A DNA stretch of 52,500 nt from Prorocentrum cordatum (Eukaryota; Sar; Dinophyceae; Prorocentrales; Prorocentraceae): contig CAUYUJ010003669.1 in the NCBI GenBank assembly GCA_963575745.1, positions 1,267,250 to 1,319,749 of the forward strand, written 5' to 3'. A model generated the notes under the pieces. The model had not been told where the DNA came from and made no database searches. It was given only the letters and a program-made list of their open reading frames with translations. A program made the position numbers and the translations under genes. Shown piece by piece: positions 32,130 through 42,784 of this stretch. Each line of letters opens with the position of its first letter. Position 1 is the stretch's first letter.

Positions 32130-33715
32130 GAAGTTTTAAGCTCAAGCTTAGCTTAAGGCTGAAGCTTCAGGCTTGCTCTTTGGAACCTTGGCGCCCCGCC
32201 GTGCGCTACACGGCTAAGAGCTTGATTGGGTTTTACTGTGTGGTCTTGGAGGGCATCTTGGGCTTTCTAGGGCCCTCTTGGAGCCATCTGAGTCAAACGT
32301 GGACGCTCTGGCGACTCGCGCCCCCCCCCCCCCTCCAGGTCCTGGGGCCAGGTGCGCCACGCGCAATGGGTGCCCCACATTGGGCCATATGTCGACCGCC
32401 CCACCACCAGTGTCAAAAACCGAAGCAAAATGACGGCGGGATTGCGCGCGTTGTGCATCGTGCGTGGGTGTGCACCCGCAATCAATTTACATCGGCTTAT
32501 GACGAAGATGTGTAGCCTGCACGCAGCAGGCAATACGCCGCCACTCCCCGCCGCCCCTGCCTAACACAAATGCAAATCGATCGTGGGGCGTTCGCGCATG
32601 ATCCACATGCTGGTGCAAGCGGCACTTTGCATCTACTTTTGACAAGGGTGACATGACTGGGGGTGCCCGCATTGTCCCAGTTTGTCGCCGCTCGGGTGGG
32701 GGAAGGGGTGCACACTAATGAAGAACACTGAAGACTCCTCCCAGAGAGAGGACGAAGGGAGCTGGAAGAGGAGGCTCCCTGAACCACCTGTCGCGGTAAA
32801 TGGCTGGTGGGATCATTGTGTGAAGGAGGGAAAACTGAGAAACGAGCAACGCACAGAAAGACAGCAGATAGATTCGACCTGGAAGCGAACTGCTCCCGAA
32901 GTGCGTGGCAACAACCACGCGCCCTGAATGAAAGATCATGACATTCTGCTGCACGCACACCTTGGCACACATGGAGCGCCGTACGCACTTGTGCATCAAC
33001 GTCGGCCGTGAGAGCCACCGCAACCACCCACGGCATCCGCGTGGCAAAGCGGTGCTGCATCTTGAGCGATGGTGGCTTCGCAAGTGAAACAGACCATCCA
33101 ACCATTGGATGGCATGTCAGTCAAAGCCTGGAAAGCTCTGGCTGGCCCGAACTTGGAACGACCGAACTCTTCACTGAAGTCACGACTCTTTCCACTACGA
33201 CATCGATGACATTCCATCGGCCCCTCGAAACGGCATTAAGCCTCCATGTTTCTCCATTCTTCATAACGCACGCATGCACGCCAGCCTTCTACATGTGCAT
33301 CAATGGTTCGGACAACCTTGATCACTTCTGGGCACGAGATACATGAAATACCCGACGTCGTTCCAGCGGGGAACTCCCGGTGAAAACTCCATGAGGCTCA
33401 GATAGTTACTCCGCGGCCTCCTCGGATAGTCGCTCAGCTAGGTAATGGTCAACCACAATACGTCTCGCATTCGCCACTGACAGCTTGAACGGCGATATTG
33501 TTACCAGGCCTCTATGCCAACGTAGGGGATCTCCGAGCCAAGAAGCCCGCACGAGGCTCAAAGAGTTCACCTTTCTGCAATTTCTTCTTCTCCGAGGGGT
33601 GCTAACCCCTGTAGGTCTTCAGGCCCCCCCATACAGAGAAAAGCAATCGTCGTTTTCACGCCATCCTTGACGGACTTGGGCCCCGACAGAAGTGGAAAGC
33701 TGGTATTTCTCCGCA
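32130..33715. other. No gene seen
   Basis: Mostly unique sequence. A 10-11 C run at 32,320-32,332 is the only repeat. Frames up to ~200 codons exist on the minus strand but show no domain. Confidence 0.45.
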
Positions 33716-33865
33716 GCGCCCGCCGCGCAACAACGACGACGACGGCGACCACGACTACGACTGCGACAACGATGCGAACACGGCTACGGCTACGACTACG
33801 AGTAGTTAGCGACCACGACTACGAGTACAACTAATTACGCTTACGACTGCGACTACGAGAACTCG
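33716..33865. repeat. 'acgactacg' microsatellite
   Basis: Imperfect (CGACTA) and (CGACGA) repeats. Confidence 0.85.
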
Positions 33866-33869
33866 CGAA

Positions 33870-35540
33870 TCAAAATTATGCACATATCTATTGCAATCCT
33901 CATGAGAAGATGCTTGGATTTCCTCGCGCTTGTAAGGCAGCCCAAGATGGATTATCCACTGGGGGAGAGACCCCCCCAACAAAAACAAATATCCAGCCTG
34001 CGCAGAAGTAGAAGATAAACAATTTTACCGCCGCATTGACGACGAAGACGACGACGGGCAGGGGCGAGCTCCTTCCCCGCCGAGAGAGAAGGGGGGGGGG
34101 ATGCGCAAAACTAGAGACCTCCTGAAACATGTTTGTTTACTCCAGATTTCGTAATAAAGGGAGGGGGGTCTCATTTCGGGGGGGGGTCTCTTCCAGGCTA
34201 TCTTGCAGGGCCTGGGGGGTCTGGGGACGATGTTTTGGAGGGTTCTCCCACGGGGGAGGTCTGAAATGGCTCGTCTTAGAGGGTCCAGACCCCCTCCCTT
34301 TTATTACGACATCTGGAGTACGTTCCCAAGTGTTGGACGCCCGCGGCGACACGACTTCGTCGATCTCTTCCCGGCGGGGATGCCCGCCTCCCGCGTCGAC
34401 TCGGGCCGGGAGCCCGCCGCCCGCCCGTGCGAACCCGAGGAGGCAAGGCCGGGGCGGACGGTGGCCGACTCGAGGCTGCCACAACGGACGGCGAGAGCAG
34501 CCCTTGCGTCCTGAGAGGTGGCTGCGGGTGCCGGGTTTTTTCGGGAGCCCACAAAGGACGTACGCGCCCAGCTATGTACATAAACACGGCCCCTCGATTC
34601 GCGAGACCGGCCGCGTTATACGAACATTTGTGCAATGCGTGCTCTCGAAACTCGTGTGGATTCATGTACATGTACGTCCTTCTTTCGCTCTTGATTTTTG
34701 GCCTCCCTAGAGGTGCACCGTTGAAGACGGCTGCGGAGGAACTGTGTGTTCAGCTCGGCGCCACCCGGCAGCAGGCCTGAGGGAGCGAGAAAGGGAGAGA
34801 GAGAGAGAGAGAGAGTGAGGCCGAGCAGTGATCTTCAGTGGAGCTCGACCTCCAGTGGGATGATGTGCACCGCGACCTCTTTGAGCTCAGGGTGCAGGCC
34901 CTTCTCAATGGCTATGGCATGTTCGTGTCGTGTCGACCCCAGCAGTGGTTCCTGGCACCGCAGGGATCGTTCAACCTTGAACGATCGGCCGCTTCCGAAA
35001 AGTCAGATCGTTCACCATCCCAGCGGCGGGGTCACCGCTGGTCGACACGACGCGAACCTACCGTACGGAGGAAAAGAGCGAGCGAGGAGCCGGCGCTGGA
35101 GGCTGTCACATACCCGCAGAGCGGCCGGAGGTGCTCTTGCCGGCCCTGCGGCCCATGGGATTGGCCACGGCCAAGCCCCGTCTGCTCTGGCCTTCGCAGG
35201 GGCACGCCCACACTCCCCAGCCATGAGCAGGAGCACGAGCAGGAACAGGACGAGGACGAGGGCGGCGCGGAAGGGCGGGGGAGCAAGGCTGAACCGGGCA
35301 TTCCCCTCCCGAATAGTGGCAAAGTGCGATCGTGGAAGCCTTGCTGCGCTCGAGGAAGCCCATGTCCTCCCGGATTGTCCGCAACTCCTGGCCGCTCACT
35401 TGAGACGACACGATCGGAGGGGGGGTGCTGCATGAGCGAAGAGATTCTGGAGGCGAAAGGGACTTGCGGAATGGCTCTGTCTGGAGGCCATTGTCGACAT
35501 GATGGGTTCCGGAAATTCTAGATTCAAAAAAAGTGTCATC
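33870..35540. other. Unassigned; contains a ~138-bp inverted repeat
   Basis: A (GA)n tract sits at 34,785-34,815. At 34,921-34,945 'gttcgtgtcgtgtcgacc' is inverted at 35,037-35,058 ('ggtcgacacgacgcgaac', one mismatch), and inside it 34,965-34,974 and 34,977-34,986 form a perfect 10-bp hairpin with a 2-nt loop. A plus-strand frame from 34,838 (DLQWDDVHRDLFELRVQALL...) covers the inverted repeat and is not recognised. Confidence 0.5.
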
Positions 35541-36570
35541 TCTTGGGGGTGCATGTTTTACTTCCGCTGGCTCCCACCAGCCTTCCGCCAGCTTCCGTCG
35601 GCGGAGCTAGCCATTTTTATCTAAAGGCTGCCGCCTCTGCCGCCGACCCGTTTCATTCCACTGGGTTTCGCGCGGCATTTCGATGTGCGCAGAGTGGTTT
35701 GGAATTTCTACGGGATCTCCTGGCGGACTTTCCTGTCCCTGTTTTGGTGAGCCTGCGTTTCTTCTGGGTGAATTTGCATCAACTTTGCGAAGTCTCCCAT
35801 CCGGCTCGAAACAGAATCAGGCGTCAGACCCGGTTCGAAAAGGAGAGCAGGCATGCACGGTGTCTGACCAAGAAGAAGCGGATGTGGTTTAGCTTCAGCA
35901 GCCACGGCAATCAGTGTGCGTTGGGCGCAGTTGCAAGCGGGATCGAGGAGGATTGAGGTGGACAGGGCACGCCCGGAGACCTGCTCGAGACCTCTGGGGA
36001 TCGATCCGTCGTGACAAGCGGCATCGGAAAGGCCCTGGGAGGGGGCGGGGAACCGATTTCCGGCCGATTTGTGGTAGCGGAGGCGGAGTTGAGACACCGG
36101 CAGCTGGCCACAAACCGAACGTCGAGTTCCCAAGTTCGAACTTCGAGGATCCAGGTTCGAATGCCTCTTGCCTTCGGGGGCCCCCTGGTCGTCACGGCCT
36201 AACGCAATCGGACAGGTGGTGCCTCTGGATCCCGGGAGGGGTCTGGGGACCGATGTTGAGTTGAACTCGAAGTGTCCATCCCCAGACTTCCTCGCGTTGC
36301 ACAAAAATCCTGACGGGAATGTTTGGCTATGTTCGCCTTCGCGGGGCACTGAACGGTCCCTCGGACCTTCAAAAAACGTTTCAGGATGAAGCCCCGACCG
36401 TTGAGAGGGTGTCCGGACCTCTGGTGGCAGTTGTTTTGAGAAGGGGGAGAAGCGAAACACTGCGCGGAGGCGCGGAAACACGGCACCACGAAGGCAGAAA
36501 CACGGGAGCGCGCGGGCTTGCAAAACCGAGAACGACTTCTCTGGGCGCACGTGGAGCAGTCGCGTGTCAG

Positions 36571-36794
36571 CCAAGAATCGCAAGCGCGCTGCGTGCGCGC
36601 CGGAACCGGCTCCCCGGGGGCATTGGACATGTACTGGGTGCAAAGCGGCGTTCCCGAAGGAAGACTTCCGCTGCTGGATTTCTGGGAGGAGCGCCCAGAA
36701 GCCGAACGAGAAACAGCGATGTAATCTGTGTTTCACCAGTGAGCGCGAGGCTGAGAAGCGCATTGGTGAGGCAAACGCCGTTGCGTTGGCGAAG
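36571..36794 (+). CDS. Exon with Stc1-like CxxC/CxxC zinc domain
   Basis: The plus-strand frame reads KNRKRAACAPEPAPRGHW then CTGCKAAFPKEDFRCW...QRCNLCFTSEREAEKR. Two CxxC pairs about 28 residues apart, with Phe-x-x-x-x-F/W between them, resemble the treble-clef Stc1 domain that appears in many dinoflagellate proteins. The frame stops soon after 36,794, where AAG|GTGAGC (36,795-36,800) is a good 5' splice donor. A possible acceptor AG lies at 36,569-36,570. I read this as one internal exon; partner exons were not found. The stretch 35,541-36,560 upstream has no recognisable coding sequence. In fungi Stc1 links RNAi to chromatin, but that role cannot be transferred from one exon. Confidence 0.5.
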
Positions 36795-36929
36795 GTGAGC
36801 CGCGTGGGCTGAATGGGCATCGGTTTGGCGCGCTAGGAGGTTACGCGAGTGGAAAGCCCATGGTGGGCGCAGAACGCGCGGGGGGCAGAATGTCGGAACG
36901 GGGTTGGGGCGGTGTCCCAAAAACGCATC

Positions 36930-38030
36930 TCCAGGGCGTTGGCGGGGAGACTAGGACCAAGTCGGACCCGGGCGAGGATTTGCAGGGTGCCGGGTCCCAA
37001 GAACACAGTTCTAGGGGGTCTTGGGGGCAAGAGCGTCGGCGGTGGGCCTGGAACGGGGTGAGATCCGGGCGAGAGTTGCAGGAAGCGTGGTCTTAAGAAC
37101 ACAGCTCCCGCGGCGCGTGGGCCAGGGTGTCGGCTGGGGGTCTAGAACGGGGTCGCATCTGGGCGAGAAATGGGAGAGCGCGGGGGCGGAAGAACTCTGC
37201 TCCCGGTTGCGAGGGTGTCACCCGGGGGGTCAAGAACGGGGTTGCCTCCTGGCAAGAGTGCAGTGCGCGGAGCCCCCAGAACAACGCTCCTGGGCGCCAA
37301 GGTGTTGGCGGGGGGTCTATAACGGGGTTGGATTCGGGCGAGAAATTGCGGGGTGCGTGGTCCCAAAACAGAGTTCCCAGAGGTCAGGGTGTCGGCGGGG
37401 GGCTAAAGACAGTGTCAGATCCGAGTGAGGACGTGTGAAATGGGAGATAAGAACACAGGTCCTGGCGGCCAAGGGTGTCGGCGCGGGGTGTAGAACGGGG
37501 TCGGATCCGGGCGATAAAATGCAGGATGCGAGGTTTCAAAAACACAGCTCCCGGAAGCCTGGGTGTTGGCGGGGCGTCTAAAACGGAGCCGGATCCAGGC
37601 GAGAAATTGCAGGGGGCGGGGCCCCAAGAACAGAGCTCCCGGAGGCCAGGGTGTCGGCGGGGGGTCCAGAACGGGGTCGGATCCGGGCGAGAAAGTGTAA
37701 GGTGCGAGGTCCCAAGAACAGAGATCTCGGGGGCCAGGGTGTCGGCGGAAGGTCTAAAGCGGGGTCGGATCCGGGAGAGCACGTGTAGGGTGCGAGGTCC
37801 CGAGAACACAGCTCCCGGAGGGCAAGGTGTCGGCGGGGGGTCCAGAACGGGGTCGGATCCGGGCGAGAACGTGTAGGGTGCGAGGTCCCAAGAACAGAGA
37901 TCTCGGGGGCCAGGGTGTCGGCGGACGGTCTAAAGCGGGGTGGGATCCGGGCGAGAACGTGTAGGGTGCGAGGTCCAGGAACGGGGAGGCCAGGGCGTCG
38001 GCGAGGGGTCTCGAACGGGGTCGGATTTGG
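36930..38030. repeat. ~88-bp satellite, subfamily A
   Basis: About twelve copies of a unit containing 'tcggatccgggcgagaacgt', 'ggtcccaagaacagagctcc' and 'agggtgtcggcggggggtc'. Divergence is highest at the left end. Copy starts fall near 36,963, 37,060, 37,148, 37,328, 37,414, 37,500, 37,588, 37,676, 37,765, 37,852 and 37,945. Confidence 0.95.
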
Positions 38031-39555
38031 CGGCAGGGTCGGTCCCGGGCTAGAACTTGTCGGGAAGGGGGGGTCCCAAGAACAGAACTCCCAGGACGGT
38101 GCGGGGGTCCGACCAGGTGGGCGGCAGGGTCGTTCCGGCTAGAACTTGTCGGGTGGGGGGGTCCAAGAACAAATTCCCAGGACGGTGCGGGGGCCGACCA
38201 GGTGGGCGGCAGAGAACTGTCGGTGGGGGGGTCCCAAGAACAGAACTCCCAGGACGGTGCGGGGGTCCGACCAGGTGGGCGGCAGGGTCGGTCCCGGGCT
38301 TAGAACTTGTCGGGTGGGGGGGGTCCCAAGAACAGAACTCCCAGGACGGTGCGGGGGTCCGACCAGGTGGGCGGCAGGGTCGGTTCCGGGCTAGAACTTG
38401 TCGGGAAGGGGGGGGTCCCAAGAACAGAACTCCCAGGACAGGGGGGTGGTCGGCTCCCAGGGTCGGTCCCAGGCGGCAGGGTCGGTTCGGAGAATTGTCG
38501 GGTGGGGGGGTCCCAAGAAAGAGACTCCCAGGACGGTGCGGGGGTCCGACCAGGTCGGCGAGAAATTGTCGGTCCCAGAACGGAGCTCCCAGGCGGGGGT
38601 CCGACCAGCAGGGTCGGTCCGGGCTAGAAATTGTCGGGTGGGGGGGGTCCAAGAACAGATTCCCAGGACGTGCGGGGGTCCGACCAGGTGGGCGGCAGGG
38701 TCTGTTCCGGGCTAGAACTTGTCGGGGGGGGCGGTCCCAAGAACAGAATCCCAGGACGGGGCGGGGGTCCGACCAGGTGGGCGGCAGGTCGGTCCCGGGC
38801 TAGAACTTGTGGGTGGGGGGGGTCCGCAAGAACAGAGCTCCCAGGGACCGGGGTGTGCCGGACCGAGGTGGGCGGCTAGGTCGGTGTGCGGGGGTCCGAC
38901 CAGGTGGGCGGCAGGGTCGTTCCGGCTAGACTTGTCGGGTGGGGGGGTCCCAAGAAGAACTCCCAGGACGGTGCGGGGTCCGACCAGGTGGCGGCAGGGT
39001 CGGTCCCGGGCCGAGAACTTGTCGGGTGGGGGGGTCCCAAGAACAGAGGGTGCGTGACCAGGTGGGTCGGTTCCGGGCTAGAACAAGAGCCTCCCAGGAC
39101 GGTGCGGGGGTCCGACCAGGTGGGCGGCAGGGTCGGTCCCGGGCCAGAACTTGTCGGGTGGGGGGGTCCCAGAGAAGGACGGTGCGGGGGTCCAAGAACC
39201 AGCTGGCGGGGGTCCGACCAGGTGGGCGGCAGGGTCGGTCCCGGCCAGAACTTGTCGGGTGGGGGGGGTCCCAAGAACAGAACTCCCAGGACGGTGCGGG
39301 GGTCCGACCAGGTGGGCGGCAGGGTCGGTTCCGGGCTAGAACTTGTCGGGTGGGGGGGTCCCAAGAACAGAGCTCCCAGGACGGTGCGGGGGTCCGACCA
39401 GGTGGGCGGCAGGGTCGGTCCCGGGCCAGAACTTGTCGGGTGGGGGGGTCCCAAAAACAGAGCTCCCAGGACGGTGCGGGGGTCCGACCAGGTGGGCGGC
39501 AGGGTCGGTCCCGGGCCAGAACTTGTCGGGTGGGGGGGGTCCCAAGAACAGGGTA
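38031..39555. repeat. ~90-bp satellite, subfamily B
   Basis: About seventeen copies of 'tcccaagaacagaactccca', 'ggacggtgcgggggtccgac' and 'caggtgggcggcagggtcgg', then 'tcccgggctagaacttgtcgggtgggggg'. Homologous to subfamily A but more uniform, with many truncated units at 38,160-38,240, 38,440-38,620 and 39,040-39,210. Long frames on both strands are satellite readings. Confidence 0.96.
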
Positions 39556-39784
39556 GGCGGCGCAAGCACGCACGTTCCCTCACACGCCTCTGGGGTCGGC
39601 GGACTTCCGCCGACCCTCCGCCGCCCTCCGCCAAAGAAGTGATGTCAACTCCTTCGATCCTCGAAGGCAAGGCCCCTGCCTGAACGCCTCACGTGAGCTG
39701 CATCCCTGCGCTTCTGCAGCTTCGTTGGCTCTCCCCTGGGCGAGAGTCCTCGACGCCTGCGCAATATTATCAGCGCCTCCGAAG

Positions 39785-40215
39785 CATGTGCAAGACAGAG
39801 GCGAGCAACTGCTCCTGGCGTGCGTTTGTGTGCCCCGCGTGCGCTCTAGGGCTGGATAGCTGCCTGGACCGGTTTCCCCCGGGGCCGTAGGCGACCCGAG
39901 GAGGGGAGGGCGAGGAGGGGGAGGAGGAGGAGGAAGAGGAGGAAGAGGAGGAGGAGGAGGAGGAGGAGGAAGAGGAGGAGGAGGAGGAGGAGGAGGAGGA
40001 GGAGGAGGAGGAGGAGGAGGGGGGGGGGAGGGGGAAGGGGAGGGGGAGGAGGAGGAGGAGGAGGAGGAGGAGGAGGAGGCGAAGGACAGAGGAGGAGGAA
40101 GGGTCGCCTAAGCCCTTCGGAGAAGCCGTCCATGTGCAGGACAGAGGCGAGCAAATGCTCCTGGCCTGCATTTGTGTGCCCCGCGTGCGCTCTAGGGCGG
40201 GATAGCTGCCGTCGA
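39785..40215. repeat. ~84-bp direct repeats flanking a GGA tract
   Basis: 39,785-39,868 ('atgtgcaagacagaggcgag...ggatagctgcc') is repeated with about six changes at 40,132-40,214. Between them lies a ~200-bp (GGA)n purine tract (39,896-40,098) with a G-run. Confidence 0.88.
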
Positions 40216-41212
40216 AGAGACCGCTCTTACGAAAAACCCCAAGCGCCCCACGATTGCTGCAGCCCGCTGCAAGAAAGAAGAGGCGCCTGTGCTAGGCTCG
40301 CTCCTGTACCGTCGCCAGCTGCGGGCGCAGCCAGCGTTGCGGCGATCATCCCTGTGCGGGGGGGGTGCTCATCCATAGCCAGCGCCTGGGGGATCGATCT
40401 CTGGGGACCCCAGCAAGCGGTGGATCCAATTGCCCCCCCCCCCCGGGCCCGAATGCAATCCACCAAAAGGGCGCCGAATATGCCACCAGGATGCCACAAA
40501 AAGAGCCTCCAGACGGGGAGGCAGAGAGAAAGAACGGGCAAGCCAGCGACATCTCGCGCTCTGAAGGTAAGTGCGCTTTCCGTCCCCGTGCCAAGCACGT
40601 CCAATTGCCCCCCCCCCCCGGGCCCGAATACAATCCACATCCGCCGCCCGAGCGGCCGTGGGGCGGCGAGCCTGGCGGCGAGCCGCGTTTGGACTTTCCC
40701 CTCCCCGCGCGCTGGGACCTCCCCCCTCCCCGCCTCCCGCCTTTGCGCCACTGGGCTTCGCCAAGTGCGGCCCCGGGGCCCGAAGCCTGGCGAAGACGCG
40801 CGGCGTGGAGCAGTAGCGACGCCCAGGTCTCAGGGAGTAGCGGGGCGATCGAGGCCATGAGCTGGGTGAGAGTGGAGACAGGCTCGCCGGGAGCGGCCTG
40901 GAAGGCCCCCTAAGGAGGCCCGCGGACGAGGGCGATATGCCCAAGACTCGCCATCGTTCCCACGTCCATGGCCCCGTGCACTGTTCGGTTTCGCGCGCGC
41001 ATTTGTTCACAAGGTGCTCCAACATGCAACTCGACAGGAGCGCGTTTCTTTACTGTCAGCGATAACGGGTGTTGGTGAGCGATAGTGGGAGTTCTGCGGG
41101 GGGGGAGCGGGCCGGGGGGGCATAACCCTGCGCGGGCGATATTACACCCCCAAATATAATAAACGGTTCCCGCGGGGATAATAAAGGATTTTCCCGGGGA
41201 GGGTCAGTTCAC
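40216..41212. repeat. Twin C-run repeat and unassigned flank
   Basis: 'ccaattgcccccccccc' plus 'gggcccgaatgcaatccac' at about 40,427-40,463 recurs at 40,600-40,640. No gene in 40,216-41,212. Confidence 0.65.
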
Positions 41213-41420
41213 TACGATGATGATGAATATGATGATGATGAAGAGGAAGATGAAAAAGGGGGAGGAGGAGGAAGAGGAGGAGGAGGAGGAGGAGGAGGAG
41301 GAGGAGGAGATTCAACCAAGCGCGCGACGCAAGGCTGACTCGAGAGATCTCGAGGCTCGTGGATACTTGCCCGCAGAGGCGCACGACGCAAGGCTGACTA
41401 GAGCGATCTCGAGACTCGCG
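41213..41420. repeat. GAT/GGA microsatellite and ~50-bp tandem pair
   Basis: (GAT)n and (GGA)n at 41,213-41,312, then two copies of 'gacgcaaggctgactcgaga' plus 'gatctcgaggctcg' at 41,325-41,370 and 41,385-41,420. Confidence 0.8.
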
Positions 41421-41830
41421 GCTAAGTAGGCGCCTAGATTTTTGTCAGCGCGACAGAGGTCCTTGGCCGATCTGGCCAAGAAACCCCTCTTGCGCTGGAC
41501 TTCGAACAACTCCCCCATGCAAGCACGGCATCCTTTGGGGCCGTCCTTGCGCGGGAGGCACTTGGTGCAAAGCTGGGCGGAGGCGCTAGCCTCCTCGTGG
41601 GTGGCGGACTTCGGCTCGGCCGCCGTGGGGCCCATGCAGGGGCTGGCCTTGGCCTTGGCCATCGCCAAGTCGTTGTCGCTGGCCTCCTTGAGTTTACTGG
41701 TGAACTCGTTGCCTCGAGCGACCATGGTGTGGAGGGCTGCTGGCATTTGGCGGCCCTCGCCCCGGATCTCGCGCAGGGCGCGCTCGATCCAGCGACTCGT
41801 CCACAGGCCGCAGCTCCAACCGTCTACTTG
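41420..41830 (-). CDS. Exon-like segment with CxxC pair (3' part)
   Basis: Reads RQVDGWSCGLWTSRWIERAL, REIRGEGRQMPAALHTMVAR, FTSKLKEASDNDLAMAKAKA and QLCTKCLPRKDGPKGCRACM then GELFEVQRKR. The two CxxC pairs, 12 residues apart (C-x2-C-x9-C-x2-C style), suggest a small zinc site. Part of it (TSRWIERALREI) is duplicated in a degenerate copy at 45,230-45,335. The 3' end is not defined; the frame runs into the ~50-bp tandem pair. The 5' boundary is probably the AG near 41,830. Confidence 0.5.
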
Positions 41831-41989
41831 GCGCCGTTTGTTGCTCGTTGCTGGGCAGTGCTCGCCAGGGCCAATGGCGCCGAGCCTGCGCGGGGTCCTC
41901 GCGGCGGCCTTGGGGGGCCACGCGCGAAACCCACCCGCGATTCCAGAGGAGGGCGGAGTGCACTTCGCTCGGCAGCTCCCGAGCAAAGT

Positions 41990-42134
41990 GAACCCCACCT
42001 TCCCCCCTCAGAAATCGCGGGGTGTAGGCGTGATTTCGCATGTGACCCTTTTGGGCCTGCTTGGCGTTCTCGGGCGGCAGCTTCAGGGCGTCGCGGCATT
42101 CCACTTCGAAGCCGCCCCCGTCGATCCTCGAGAC
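41990..42134 (-). CDS. Exon-like segment after intron 42,135-42,242
   Basis: Begins with GTCTCGAGG directly after CCGCCAG and reads VSRIDGGGFEVECRDALKLP then PENAKQAQKGHMRNHAYTPRF. It joins in frame to the preceding segment. Downstream, 41,951-41,990 is a perfect-looking hairpin (GTTCACTTTGCTCGG with CCGAGCGAAGTGCAC, two changes), which may mark the next intron. Confidence 0.45.
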
Positions 42135-42242
42135 CTGGCGGGAATTGCAACAAGTGGCCCCTGCCGAGGGCGCCCCCAGGATTCGCCCCAAACCGGAGCG
42201 AAACGCTGGGGGCACCCTGGGGGGGGGGGAGCAACCGCCGAC
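42135..42242 (-). other. Probable 108-bp intron
   Basis: Donor CTCAAG|GTCGGCGG and acceptor CCCGCCAG|GTCTCGAGG, phase 0. Length is a multiple of three, so the frame also stays open through it. That weakens the call, but the content (C11 run, low-complexity residues) differs from its flanks. Confidence 0.4.
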
Positions 42243-42623
42243 CTTGAGGTGCTGCGTGTAATGTGCGGGCGCCTCGGAGTGCACGCAGACCAGCACGTGC
42301 TGGGCCTTGGCGACCCTCTCTGCCCTGCGCTTTTGCTCCTCGGGCTGCTGGGCGGCGGGCGCTTCCTCGCCCTGGCCCTCTCGAGCCCAGGCGACGGCCG
42401 CCGTGGGCTCGACCGCCAGAACTTTGTCGGGGACGCCCGCGCGCTCCTCGATCTCGCCCAGCAGCGCGTGCACCGTGCCCAGCTCGAGGGCGTCGCCCTT
42501 CACGATCTGCTCGCAGCTCATGATCGCGAGCTCCTTGGCGAGCTCGGTGCGGCGACCCAATCTTGTCTGGCGCCAGTCGAGCTTCTGCGGCCCGGGGAAC
42601 TTGCAATCCCTCTCGCTCGTGAC
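42243..42623 (-). CDS. Exon-like segment, charged helical
   Basis: Starts at GTCACGAGCGAGAGG right after the acceptor of the intron at 42,624-42,784. Reads VTSERDCKFPGPQKLDWRQT, RTELAKELAIMSCEQIVKGD, ALELGTVHALLGEIEERAG and EEQKRRAERVAKAQHVLVCV, ending HYTQHLK before the next donor. Uninterrupted for about 127 codons. Not recognised. Confidence 0.55.
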
Positions 42624-42784
42624 CTGCGGCGTTCGGGATTCACAAGAGCTCGTTAGCTTCCGCCTGCTTCCGCTTCGCGTTGCTTCCGCCTGCTGCCGCT
42701 TTCATCTCTTTTCCAGTCTGCCAACTTCCGCCTGCTTCCGCCGCCCCAGGCAGAAGCAGCCAGAAGCTAACGCGTGCCTGTGAC
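42624..42784 (-). mobile_element. Introner-like intron with TIRs
   Basis: A 161-bp segment starting GTCACAGGCACG and ending CGCCGCAG. It splits AGC GAG GCT GGC AGG | GTC ACG AGC GAG AGG at phase 0. 23-bp inverted arms CGTTAGCTTCCGCCTGCTTCCGC (plus 42,651-42,673) and its complement at 42,750-42,772 differ at three positions. GTCAC occurs at both the intron start and the downstream exon start, like a target duplication. An unspliced read meets a stop at once (ACGCGTTAG). TIRs, target duplication and ready-made splice sites are the properties of introners. Confidence 0.7.

Noticed and set aside
36110-36160. tRNA T-loop-like GTTCGAAT
   Set aside because: No pairing 5-bp T-stem, anticodon arm or acceptor stem could be drawn.
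38000-39680. 200-265 codon frames on both strands
   Set aside because: Satellite readings; the openness on both strands follows unit length and GC content.
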